Below, in pieces: positions 1-6,238 of a stretch of 6,594 nucleotides of DNA (position 1 is the first letter of the stretch; the number at the start of each line of letters is the position of its first letter). The translations under genes were made by a program, and so were the position numbers. The stretch spans positions 1 to 6,594 of the forward strand of contig NBLS01000110.1 of the NCBI GenBank assembly GCA_002084385.1. The letters are read 5' to 3'. Under the pieces are notes generated by a model. It did not search any database. It saw only the letters and a program-made list of their open reading frames with translations, and was not told where the DNA came from. This stretch comes from Desulfobacteraceae bacterium 4572_19 (GTDB lineage: Bacteria > Desulfobacterota > Desulfobacteria > Desulfobacterales > NBLS01).

Positions 1-808
1 GCAGGGTGTAGAAATGATTTTTGCAATATCGCCTGTACGAAACCTTATTAAAGGAAAGGCACGAGTTGCAAGTGTTGTAAGAACAAGTTCTCCCTTTTCA
101 GTGTCTTTTACAGGTTCTTTTGTAACAGGATTAATAATTTCAGGAAGAAAAAAATCATCACTGATATGAACTCCATTGTGTTCACTGCATTCGAACGCAA
201 TTGCAGTCCAATATTAATTTTTTTAAATTCAGGCTTGTGGGGTTAAGTCCTATCTTAAACATCTCTTCTGCAAGTTTTTGTGCAAAAGTAAAGGTGGTAA
301 TAAGGGCAGTTGTTTTATAATCTCTTAAAACCATTAATGTTTTGTTTATGGATAACTGTGTATTGGGAATAACACTGGCACCAATAAATTCACCGCCATC
401 CTTGTAATCTCTACCCCAATTTGCAAGTCCGGGAGGTAGGTTAATCTGGATAATATCGGTAGCTGTTATTCCGGTAGCAATTAACGCATTGGAAATAAGT
501 TTTTGCCAAATAATTAAATCAGTACGTGTATATCCACTTACTGTTGGATTAATACCGGTTCCCGGGGCTGTATGTATCCTTACAATATCTCGTAAGGGAA
601 CTGCAAACAGACCATAAGGATAATATTTTCCAAGGTGAGATCTGTCCATAAAAGGCAGTTTTGCAATATCTTTTATCGAAGAGATATCAGATGGTAATAT
701 GCCATTTTTTTGAAAACGATTTTGATGGAAAGGGATATTTTTATACCCTCTGTTTAAAGTACTTTGCAGCCTTTCTAACTGAAATTGTTCTTTTTCTTTT
801 ATGCTCAT
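1..808 (-). pseudogene. paaK: phenylacetate-CoA ligase-like AMP-forming ligase, internally deleted and partial at left edge
   Basis: This gene would make an acyl-CoA from a (probably aromatic) acid, ATP and CoA in the cytoplasm. From the ATG at 808, 13 bases after livF, about 200 residues match the PaaK N-terminal half: an ERLQSTL start, a loop HTAPGTGINPT at residues 79-89, GYTRTDLIIWQ, then INLPPGLANWG and ASVIPNTQLS. After NLKKLIL (near 209) this frame runs into a TGA at 182-184. The conserved continuation AFECSEHNGVHISDDFFLPE, then GELVLTTLATRAFPLIRFRTGD, lies in another frame and leaves the window still open. About 33 residues normally between these blocks, including the Y-G-x-[ST]-E core motif, are absent, and the join shifts frame. 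An upstream ATG at 853 would overlap livF and adds unconserved residues, so I prefer 808. The loop lacks the usual GTTGK form. As written it cannot give an active enzyme. Confidence 0.8.
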
Positions 809-821
809 AAGTTTTATTTTA

Positions 822-1556
822 TTAGTCACAAAAATCACCATAATCCTTTCCAAGGTAGGCTCTTTTTACTTCATCATCCACAAGGAGTTCCGACGCACTG
901 CCTTGAAGAACCATACTTCCTGTTTCAAGTACATAACCTCTGTCAGCAATTTTAAGTGCTGCCCTTGCATTTTGTTCCACTAAAAGTATTGTAACTCCAT
1001 TGTTTCGTAAATTTTCAAGTGTTGTTAAAATCATATCAACAATTTTCGGTGCAAGTCCCATGGACGGTTCATCAAGAACAAGCAGTTTTGGTCTTGCCAT
1101 AAGAGCTCTTCCTATGGCCAACATTTGTTGCTCACCTCCGGAAAGTGTACCTGATAACTGTTCAGATCTTTCCTGTAAAATGGGAAACATATCCATTATT
1201 GTTTGAAGGTCTTTATCAACTCTCTTTTTTTCGCCTTTTCGGTACATGGTGTATGCACCGAGTTTAAGGTTGTCCAATACACTCAAGGGGGCAAAAATTT
1301 GCCGTCCTTCCGGAACAAGGCTTATTCCTCTATTTACGATATCAGGTGGAGCAAGTCCTTGAAGTGATTTATTTTCAAATAGAATATCTCCTTTCCAATC
1401 AGATAAAATTCCGCAGATAGCTGAAAGGAGGGTGCTTTTTCCAGAACCATTGGCTCCAATAATTGAAATAAGCTCACCTTCTTTAACCGAAAGACTTACA
1501 CCTTTTATAGCCTCAATACCGCCATAATAACATTTTAAGTTTTTAATACGAAGCAT
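822..1556 (-). CDS. livF: branched-chain amino acid ABC transporter, ATP-binding protein LivF
   Basis: This is one of the two cytoplasmic ATPases that power uptake through the LivH-LivM permease pair. The 244 residues are full length for LivF (usually 230-245). Visible motifs are Walker A GANGSGKST at 34-42, the Q-loop region with PEGRQIFAPLSVLDNL at 82-97, the ABC signature LSGGEQQ at 138-144, Walker B LLVLDEPS at 158-165, and the LivF-typical VEQN at 193-196, where other ABC ATPases carry the switch histidine. PEGRQIF and GLAPKIVD are diagnostic of LivF rather than LivG. The ATG at 1554-1556 follows the livG stop by 12 bases, with an AGGA ribosome site ten bases upstream, so it is the last transporter gene of the operon. 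It and livM are the only liv genes here that look undamaged. Substrate specificity cannot be read from this subunit. Confidence 0.96.
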   Translation of the reverse strand: MLRIKNLKCYYGGIEAIKGVSLSVKEGELISIIGANGSGKSTLLSAICGILSDWKGDILFENKSLQGLAPPDIVNRGISLVPEGRQIFAPLSVLDNLKLGAYTMYRKGEKKRVDKDLQTIMDMFPILQERSEQLSGTLSGGEQQMLAIGRALMARPKLLVLDEPSMGLAPKIVDMILTTLENLRNNGVTILLVEQNARAALKIADRGYVLETGSMVLQGSASELLVDDEVKRAYLGKDYGDFCD

Positions 1557-1568
1557 TTTTTATTAATC

Positions 1569-2260
1569 CTAAGTCCCAAGATATGCTTCCATAACATCAA
1601 CATTTTTTTGAATATCCCGCGGAGTACCTTCAGCAAGTTTTTTTCCACGATCCAAAACAATAATTTGATCAGAAATTCCCATGGTTAGACTCATATCATG
1701 TTCAACAAGTATTATAGTAATTCCCGTAGCTTTAATTTCCCTTAGAAGTTTACCAAGTATTTCAGTTTCAACAGCATTTAATCCGGCAGCCGGTTCGTCT
1801 AAAAGTAAAAGTTTTGGTTCTGATGCAAGTGCACGGGCAATTTCAACAAGCCGTTGACGGCCAAATGGAAGATCACAGCAAGGTTTAAACCGCTTTTCAT
1901 TTTTACATGGCTTCCAACAAGTACATTTTCAATTACAGTCATACTTTCAAATAATTCTACATTCTGGAATGTTCGTGCAATACCGGCTGCCACAAGATTG
2001 TAAGGAACTTTCCCTATAATATTAATATCATTAAATATAATTTTACCTTTATCAGGTTTATATATTCCTGTTATCAGATTAAAAAGAGTTGTTTTGCCGG
2101 CACCGTTTGGCCCGATCAATCCGTATATACAACCTTTTTTTACTGAAAATGAAACATCGCTTTGAGCTTTTATACCACCAAATGATTTTGAGAGTGAATC
2201 CACTGTTAGAATATTTTGGGTATTTGTTATTTTGTTTTGTGAAAATTTTTTCTGCATCAT
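1569..2260 (-). pseudogene. livG: branched-chain amino acid ABC transporter, ATP-binding protein LivG, frameshifted by internal deletion
   Basis: This is the second ATPase of the transporter, in two frames. The first, from the ATG at 2258-2260 (overlapping the livM stop as ATGA), encodes about 126 residues: Walker A GPNGAGKTT at 50-58, then GIARTFQNVELF and MTVIENVLVGSHVK ending at KSGLN near 1883. The second, from about 1880 to a TAG at 1569-1571, encodes the signature LPFGRQRLVEIARAL, Walker B LLLLDEPAAGLN, the switch histidine in LVEHDMSLTMGISD and the C-terminal VMEAYLGT typical of LivG. Compared with E. coli LivG from memory, about 36 residues of the helical domain between these parts are missing and the join is out of frame. 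The first frame alone would end at 1799 after about 27 unrelated residues. Everything outside the join looks conserved, so the loss is recent or a sequence error. Confidence 0.88.
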
Positions 2261-3204
2261 TTTACTGACCGTCCATAAATATCAAGAAGTCCTTTTATTA
2301 GACCCTGTGGCATAAAAATCATGATAAGCATTAATACAAGTCCATATACAATCATCTCATACTCAGCAAATCCATGAAGAACTTCCGGCAACAAAGTAAT
2401 AACGGCAGCTCCAAGAAGGGCACCCCATATACTTGCCATTCCGCCTATGACTACCATTGTAACTACTTTTATGGATGCCATAAAATCAAATGAGCCGGGG
2501 CTTATAAAAGATATAAAGTGAGCATAAAGAAAACCCGCAACTCCTCCTAATGCAGCACTGAACATAAATATTTGTAATTTTAGTTTCCATGTATTAACAC
2601 CTACTGCCATGGATGCATTTTCGCTATCATGAATTGACCGTAATGCTCTACCAATACGTGATGATAGAATTCTTCGACAAAGTATAATGGATAGAAGCAC
2701 CAGTAACCAGACAAGAAAAAAATAGTTCCTGCCCGATGAAAATGAGAGAGAACCAATTTCCAGGGCAGGGATTCCAACAAACCCGGATGCTCCGCCTGTA
2801 ACGGACGACCACTCCCTGATAATAATTGTTACAATCATACCAAATCCCAATGTTCCCATACCGAGATAATAGCCTGATAATTTCAAAGTGGGCATACCTA
2901 TTATAAACGCTACAAAAACAGCAATACCGATTGAAAAGATAAGAGAAATCCATGGGGAAAAGCCATAAGTGGTTGACAGTATTGCTGTTGTATATGCTCC
3001 AATACCGTAAAAAGCTGCATGACCTAATGATACCTGACCTGCGTATCCCATCAACATATTAAGCCCTAAAGCAAGTATGGCATTGATACCAATAAATGTT
3101 AGAACCTGAAGATAGTAAGTATTAGTTATTATTGTACCACAGATAATAACGACAATAATAAACAGAAAATTATAAAGCAACAAACGTTTGGTGTTGTTTA
3201 ACAT
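2257..3204 (-). CDS. livM: branched-chain amino acid ABC transporter, permease LivM
   Basis: This is one of the two inner-membrane permeases, partnered by LivH. From the ATG at 3202-3204 it has 315 residues, normal for LivM, with a first hydrophobic helix at about 8-27 and repeated hydrophobic segments to the end. Family landmarks are GLNMLMGYAGQVSLGHAAFY (47-66), the TGGASGFVGIP segment (136-146), and the cytoplasmic loop RIGRALRSIHDSENASMAVG (183-202), which docks the ATPases. The frame is open up to an ATG at 3270, but those extra 22 codons read through a REP-like hairpin (GNHKGLPLL), so I reject that start. No strong ribosome site precedes 3204. The TGA stop overlaps the livG ATG by four bases, which indicates translational coupling. 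A spacer of about 200 bases separates it from livH, unusually long for this operon. It appears intact. Confidence 0.93.
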   Translation of the reverse strand: MLNNTKRLLLYNFLFIIVVIICGTIITNTYYLQVLTFIGINAILALGLNMLMGYAGQVSLGHAAFYGIGAYTTAILSTTYGFSPWISLIFSIGIAVFVAFIIGMPTLKLSGYYLGMGTLGFGMIVTIIIREWSSVTGGASGFVGIPALEIGSLSFSSGRNYFFLVWLLVLLSIILCRRILSSRIGRALRSIHDSENASMAVGVNTWKLKLQIFMFSAALGGVAGFLYAHFISFISPGSFDFMASIKVVTMVVIGGMASIWGALLGAAVITLLPEVLHGFAEYEMIVYGLVLMLIMIFMPQGLIKGLLDIYGRSVK

Positions 3205-3402
3205 AATTAGAGTGTATAAATCATAATGTTTTTTATATGTAAGTAGGGGCAAACCCTTGTGGTTGCCCAATAAGCATGTGCCTAACTTTCATATTTTGTT
3301 GTGGTGGACAACCTATCATGCCCGTTTACATAAAAATCTCCATAAAATGCCGTGCTACAAAGACGTTCATGTTTTGCTGTGAATGGCAAGTTATGAAAAA
3401 AT
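3205..3402. other. livH-livM intergenic spacer without a convincing gene
   Basis: These 198 bases hold the REP-like hairpin and a small perfect inverted repeat, GTTGT-GGTGG-ACAAC, at 3298-3312. A plus-strand frame across it (from 3276) is rich in Cys, Ile and Lys, has no ribosome site and runs into livH antisense, so I do not call it. The spacer contrasts with the overlapping or 12-13-base junctions elsewhere in the operon and looks like inserted repeat DNA. Confidence 0.5.
3247..3268. repeat. REP-like hairpin in the livH-livM spacer
   Basis: GGGCAA (3247-3252) pairs with TTGCCC (3263-3268). With one bulged A, an inner CC/GG continues the stem around a CTTGT loop. Sequences of the form GTAGGGGCAA-loop-TTGCCC resemble REP-like palindromes scattered through many bacterial intergenic regions. 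This family resemblance is from memory, and only one copy is in the window. It lies between livH and livM on the transcribed side, so it could form in the mRNA and alter its stability. Confidence 0.55.
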
Positions 3403-4160
3403 TTAAAATCGTTGAACCTCACCCGATGCAAATAGACCGGTTGGTCTTATATATAAAATTAATAGTAATAATAAAAAAGCAATAGCATCTTTCATTGAAG
3501 AAGATATTAATCCAACACCCATAGCTTCGAGTATTCCAAGGATAAAACCTCCGGCAAGAGCACCCCAAAGACTTCCAAGACCTCCAATCATGGCTGCGCA
3601 AAATCCTTTTAAGCCAAGCATGGTGCCCATATCATAGCTGTTCATTGTAATAGGGGCTATAAAAATACCTGCAACAGCACCCATGCCCGTACTCATCATA
3701 AATGCAAGCATTATCATTTTTTTAGAAGGAATTCCGGCAAGCCATGCAGCGTGTTTATTTATGGCACATGCAATCATGGCTTTTCCTGTAAGTGTTTTTT
3801 TAAAAAAAATATGAAGTCCGACTACAAGTGTTGTAACCGCAAAAATAATCCATATACTTTGGGGTAAAATAGTAGCTCCATATAATTCAAACGGGGCATG
3901 TTTAGTAAACTGCGGAAGACTGAATGGATCTTTACCCCATACAATCATTGCAACTCCCCGTAAAAAAATTGATGCTCCAACTGTAATAATGATAAGAACA
4001 ATGGGCTGGGGATTCTTTACAGTTCTTATTGCAAAACGTTCAAAAAGAAACCCCATCCCTGATACTGCAAGAATTGTCAGGATAATGGCAATAGGCAGAG
4101 GAAAAGCAAGATTGCTCCATTGGTAATTCCCGAAAAAAGATATTGAAGTACTTCCTGCAT
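3403..4160 (-). pseudogene. livH: branched-chain amino acid ABC transporter, permease LivH, N-terminal internal deletion with frameshift
   Basis: This is the partner permease of LivM. An ATG at 4158-4160 starts a canonical LivH N-terminus, MQEVLQYLFSGITNGAI, but after residue 17 (near 4110) that frame soon reaches TGA. The rest continues in a different frame as LAFPLPIAIILTILAVSGMG, then FLFERFAIRTVKNPQPIVLI, the conserved GGLGSLWGALAGGFILGILE block, and the family-typical end YIRPTGLFASGEV at 3403. Roughly 40 residues normally between these parts are missing; in relatives they hold the YALIALGF...INFAQGEF helix pair. Translation could restart at the ATG at 4056 to give 217 residues, but this would lack the first transmembrane helices. 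Only 8 bases separate the ATG from the last recognisable livK codon, and no ribosome site is left, so a second loss probably lies just upstream. Confidence 0.85.
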
Positions 4161-4168
4161 ATTAAATT

Positions 4169-5197
4169 CGCTTCAGGAGACAAACCGTTATGCTCATCTT
4201 TTGAAAAATTAAATATTCCGCTTACACCAACATGATTTTTCATTGATTCAAGAGCATTACGTATTTTATTTTTATCACCATTGCTTCCTTTAAGTGCCTT
4301 TGCAAGCATATTAACAGCATCATAAGCATAACCACCAAAACCGGAAACTCCTTTTGTCCATTTTGCATTATACTGTGCAATATAGTCTTCAAGTACTTTT
4401 TTCTGCACATCTTCTTTAACAAGAAGATCGGTAACAAGAATTTTACCGGATGGAAGAATAATTCCTTCTGCAGCTTCACCTGCAAGCTCTATAAATTTAG
4501 GGGATGCAACACCGTGGCTTTGGTAAAGAGGAGTTTTCATATTAAGTTGTTTGGCATTTTTTGCAACAACAGCAGGTCCAGGGTTTGTACCCCAGCAAAC
4601 AACAGCATCCGGTGATGCCGATCTTATTTTTGTAAGTTGAGCTGTCATATCCGTATCTTTAGCACCAAAACTTTCAATTTGAACGACCTCTAATCCAAAA
4701 TCTTTTGCCTGATTAATCAGCTGATTTTTTCCACTCTCACCAAAGGAGTTTGCAACTGTAAGTATTCCAATTTTTTTAATATTATTTTTTTTCATATGCT
4801 GGTAAATTGCAGCAACAGCAAGAAGATCACTTTGAGCTGTTTTAAATATCCATGGTTTAACAGGCTGGGTAATTTTAACTCCTGCTGCACAGCTTATTAA
4901 AGGGATTTGAGCTTTTTCAACAAAACTTGCAATAGCAAGAGTTGTAGGTGTTGTGCTAGGCCCTATTATGGCAAGTACCTTATCTTTATGTATAAGTTTA
5001 TTTACAGCACTTACTGCTTTTTCGGGTTTACCTTCCGAGTCATAGATAATAGCTTCCAATTGATGCCCGTCAATTCCACCATTTTTATTGATATCCTCAA
5101 TAACCATTTTCATGGTTTTCATTTCAGGATCACCAAGAAAAGATGCACGACCGGTAGAAGAAAATATTCCACCTATCTTCCATGTAAAGGCTTCCAG
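4169..5197 (-). pseudogene. livK: branched-chain amino acid / amide-type ABC transporter periplasmic binding protein, truncated at both ends
   Basis: This is the substrate-binding protein (type I periplasmic fold, LivK/Peripla_BP_6-like) that should deliver ligand to LivHM outside the membrane. The frame is open from just after a TAA at 5198-5200. Its first recognisable residues are KIGGIFSSTGRASFLGDPE, which in intact relatives follow a signal peptide. Here there is no signal peptide and no usual start codon before an internal ATG at 5120-5122. The body is conserved: GGIDGHQLEAIIYDSEG, LAIIGPSTTPTTLAIA, IPLISCAAG, PWIFKTAQSD, YQSHGVASPKFIELAGEAAEG, FGGYAYDA. At the other end, IFNFSKDEHNGLSPEA stops at 4169, and the usual last 12-15 residues are replaced by sequence running into livH. 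Internally nothing seems missing. A product made from 5122 would stay in the cytoplasm. The original promoter and leader region are gone, replaced by the tRNA-like scar. Confidence 0.85.
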
Positions 5198-5225
5198 TTA
5201 AAAAACGCTGAAAACCTTGTTTTTA

Positions 5226-5274
5226 TGGCATATTTAGAGGGATTCGACCTCCCACCTCCTGATTCGTAGTCAGG
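5226..5274 (-). other. tRNA-Arg(ACG)-like 3' half, probable attachment-site scar
   Basis: Read on the minus strand this starts CCTGA-CTACGAA-TCAGG, a perfect 5-bp anticodon stem with a 7-base loop carrying ACG. An AGGTG variable loop, a T-arm-like GGAGG-TCGAATC-CCTCT, an AT-rich acceptor strand and CCA follow. The length is 49 bases, one short of the standard 50, and the T loop is altered. No D arm or 5' acceptor strand lies upstream (5275-5320 reads as plain AT-rich sequence), so it is not a complete tRNA gene. A 3' tRNA half is what tyrosine-recombinase elements leave at their distal end. On that reading the element lies at coordinates above 5274 and livK is in the chromosomal flank. Confidence 0.65.
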
Positions 5275-5317
5275 ATTAATAATACCATTTTACAGTGTTT
5301 TCAAGCTTTTAGAAGCC

Positions 5318-5338
5318 AAATGGAGCGGAAATGGAGCG
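5318..5338. repeat. tandem pair of AAATGGAGCG
   Basis: AAATGGAGCG occurs at 5318-5327 and again at 5329-5338, with an 11-base period. It sits about 45 bases from the tRNA-like fragment, in DNA with no convincing gene. It could be a recombinase arm-type site or a relic of coding sequence; the window does not decide. Confidence 0.5.
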
Positions 5339-5407
5339 TTTTTTCTGCATCCTGAAAGTCACTTAAAACTTACCGAATTCACCACTTCCAAACTCCGTGC
5401 TTGTATA

Positions 5408-5518
5408 TCATGTTTTTCCTTGTTGCAACATTTTTTTTAAACTTTCAATTTCTTCAGACATGGATTTTATATTTTTTCTTGACAAATCGTCTTTCACATA
5501 TGACAGTACGACTATGAA
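5408..5518 (-). pseudogene. possible 3' remnant of a minus-strand gene (integrase tail suspected)
   Basis: A minus-strand frame of 36 codons runs from just after a TAA (5519-5521) to a TGA at 5408-5410. It includes LSYVKDDLSRKNIKSMSEE followed by IESLKKMLQQGKT. The residue mix is charged and helix-like, typical of a real protein C-terminus. The opposite strand there is a Phe/Cys-rich frame that looks like antisense of coding DNA. No start or ribosome site fits it as a whole gene, and it breaks off exactly at the higB start codon. A recombinase gene whose 3' end faces a tRNA 3' half is a common layout, so I suspect an integrase tail, but no catalytic motif is present. It could be chance. Confidence 0.3.
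5479..5513 (+). promoter_or_regulatory. possible higBA promoter
   Basis: A perfect TTGACA at 5479-5484 is followed by a poor -10 candidate, TATGAC at 5499-5504 (14-base spacing, shorter than ideal). This would start transcription about 5510-5514, almost on the higB ATG, and no Shine-Dalgarno sequence lies upstream of that ATG. The toxin may therefore be translated from a nearly leaderless message. HigBA-type pairs usually repress their own promoter; the near-palindrome TCAcATATGA in this stretch could be part of an operator. Confidence 0.35.
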
Positions 5519-5825
5519 TTACATAATTAGAACAACCAATATTTTTGATAAGTGGTTATCTAAAATTAAAGACACGATGAGCAGAGCAAGAATTATTAAA
5601 CGCTTTGATTATATCGGAAAGGGAAACTTTGGTGATTACAAAGCACTTGGTTCAAACCTGTTTGAATTGCGTTTCTTTTTTGGCCCGGGTTATCGAATTT
5701 ATTACACCATAGAAAAAACAGCGACTGGAATGTCAACGATTGTTCTGTTGCTTTGCGGTGGTGATAAGTCCTCACAAAACAATGATATTGAGAAAGCAAA
5801 GGCTGTCATGGTCGCATTGGAGTAA
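5514..5825 (+). CDS. type II toxin, RelE/HigB-like addiction-module killer protein
   Basis: This is a 103-residue toxin of the RelE/HigB superfamily, members of which cleave mRNA, usually at the ribosome. Recognisable family blocks are an IIRTTNIFDKWLSKIKD start (4-20), ARIIKRFD (25-32), GNFGDYKALGSNLFELR (37-53), GPGYRIYY (57-64) and LLLCGGDKSSQNNDIEKAK (78-96). Length and motifs match the TIGR02683-type 'putative addiction module killer protein' group, in which the toxin gene comes first. The frame is open 39 codons further upstream to 5397, but those residues (Cys/Phe-rich) are not family-like, so I start at 5514. The antitoxin gene follows 6 bases after the stop, as one operon. All conserved positions I know for the group seem present, so the toxin is probably active. 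The precise target site cannot be read from sequence. Confidence 0.92.
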   Translation: MNYIIRTTNIFDKWLSKIKDTMSRARIIKRFDYIGKGNFGDYKALGSNLFELRFFFGPGYRIYYTIEKTATGMSTIVLLLCGGDKSSQNNDIEKAKAVMVALE

Positions 5826-5831
5826 ATTACT

Positions 5832-6110
5832 ATGAAAATAACCACCAGTAAATGGGATCCCAGTAAATACCTTGATACCCCTGAAATGGTTAGGGATTAT
5901 CTCAAAATTTCCTTTGAAGATGGAGATACTGAACAACTTATTATGGCTATAGCTAATGTGGCAAAGGCACAGGATATGAGTGAAATAGCACGCAAAACCA
6001 ACCTTAGCCGTCAAAATCTTTCTAAAGCCTTGTCAGCGAACAGTTCTCCAAAATTTGATACCATCAAAAGGATTCTTGATGCCCTTGGCTGTAAATTGGC
6101 CGTTGCCTAA
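5832..6110 (+). CDS. HigA-like XRE-family antitoxin
   Basis: This 92-residue DNA-binding antitoxin pairs with the toxin encoded immediately upstream. It has an N-terminal KWDPSKYLDTPEMVRDYLK arm (7-25), probably the toxin-contacting segment, and a helix-turn-helix of about residues 49-68 (MSEIARKTNLSRQNLSKALS). A PKFDTIKRILDALGCKLAV end (73-91) is typical of the TIGR02684-type 'addiction module antidote' family. A GGAG ribosome site at 5819-5822, inside the last toxin codons, sits nine bases before the ATG, so translation of the two is likely coupled. The toxin-first order and overlap with the ribosome site fit the HigBA pattern. It is expected to neutralise the toxin and repress the operon through its helix-turn-helix. 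Placed just inside the presumed element boundary, the pair may stabilise that element. It looks intact. Confidence 0.92.
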   Translation: MKITTSKWDPSKYLDTPEMVRDYLKISFEDGDTEQLIMAIANVAKAQDMSEIARKTNLSRQNLSKALSANSSPKFDTIKRILDALGCKLAVA

Positions 6111-6117
6111 TTTGTCA

Positions 6118-6133
6118 TTATATTCGAATATAA
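6118..6133. repeat. 16-base perfect palindrome after the antitoxin gene
   Basis: TTATATTCGAATATAA is perfectly self-complementary and lies 7 bases after the antitoxin stop. With no loop and no T-run it is not a classical terminator. A dimeric repressor such as the antitoxin could bind such a site, but operators normally lie upstream, so its role is open. Confidence 0.5.
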
Positions 6134-6140
6134 GGCACTT

Positions 6141-6205
6141 GTGAACGCTTACAAATGTGAGATTACCGAAAAATCACATTTCTTGGTCGTGAACGGTTAC
6201 CAAAT
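6141..6205. repeat. interleaved direct and inverted repeats in the convergent spacer
   Basis: GTGAACGCTTAC (6141-6152) and GTGAACGGTTAC (6189-6200) differ at one base and are each followed by an A/C-rich AAAT tail. Between them AAATGTGA (6153-6160) and TCACATTT (6174-6181) form a perfect 8-bp inverted repeat around a 13-base loop. The hairpin could be a bidirectional terminator for the two converging genes, though it is AT-rich and lacks a T-run. The spacer 6111-6238 holds no gene that I can see. Confidence 0.5.
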
Positions 6206-6238
6206 ATCTTACAAAAAATTATGCGTACAATTTATATA

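Noticed and set aside
3205..3270. Longer LivM start at 3270
   Set aside because: The extra residues are a translation of the REP-like hairpin and do not look like a LivM N-terminus.
4040..4168. Genuine alternative C-terminus of LivK running into livH
   Set aside because: The sequence after SPEA is livH read in the wrong frame, since the same bases encode a canonical LivH N-terminus in another frame.
5200..5224. Terminator hairpin AAAAAC...GTTTTT
   Set aside because: The 6-bp stem is almost all A-T with a 12-base loop and is too weak to call.
4907..5269. Plus-strand open frame opposite livK and the tRNA-like fragment
   Set aside because: It is antisense to the well-conserved livK frame, with low-complexity composition and no family resemblance.
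5200..5300. A complete tRNA-Arg gene
   Set aside because: The anticodon arm, a T-arm-like region and CCA are visible, but there is no D arm or 5' acceptor strand and the T loop is irregular, so I list it as a 3' half only.
5397..5513. Longer toxin starting at 5397
   Set aside because: The added residues are Cys/Phe-rich, unlike the family, and read as antisense of a coding-like minus-strand frame.
5596..6014. Two minus-strand open frames opposite the toxin-antitoxin genes
   Set aside because: They are antisense to two clearly recognised genes, lack ribosome sites and show no known motifs.
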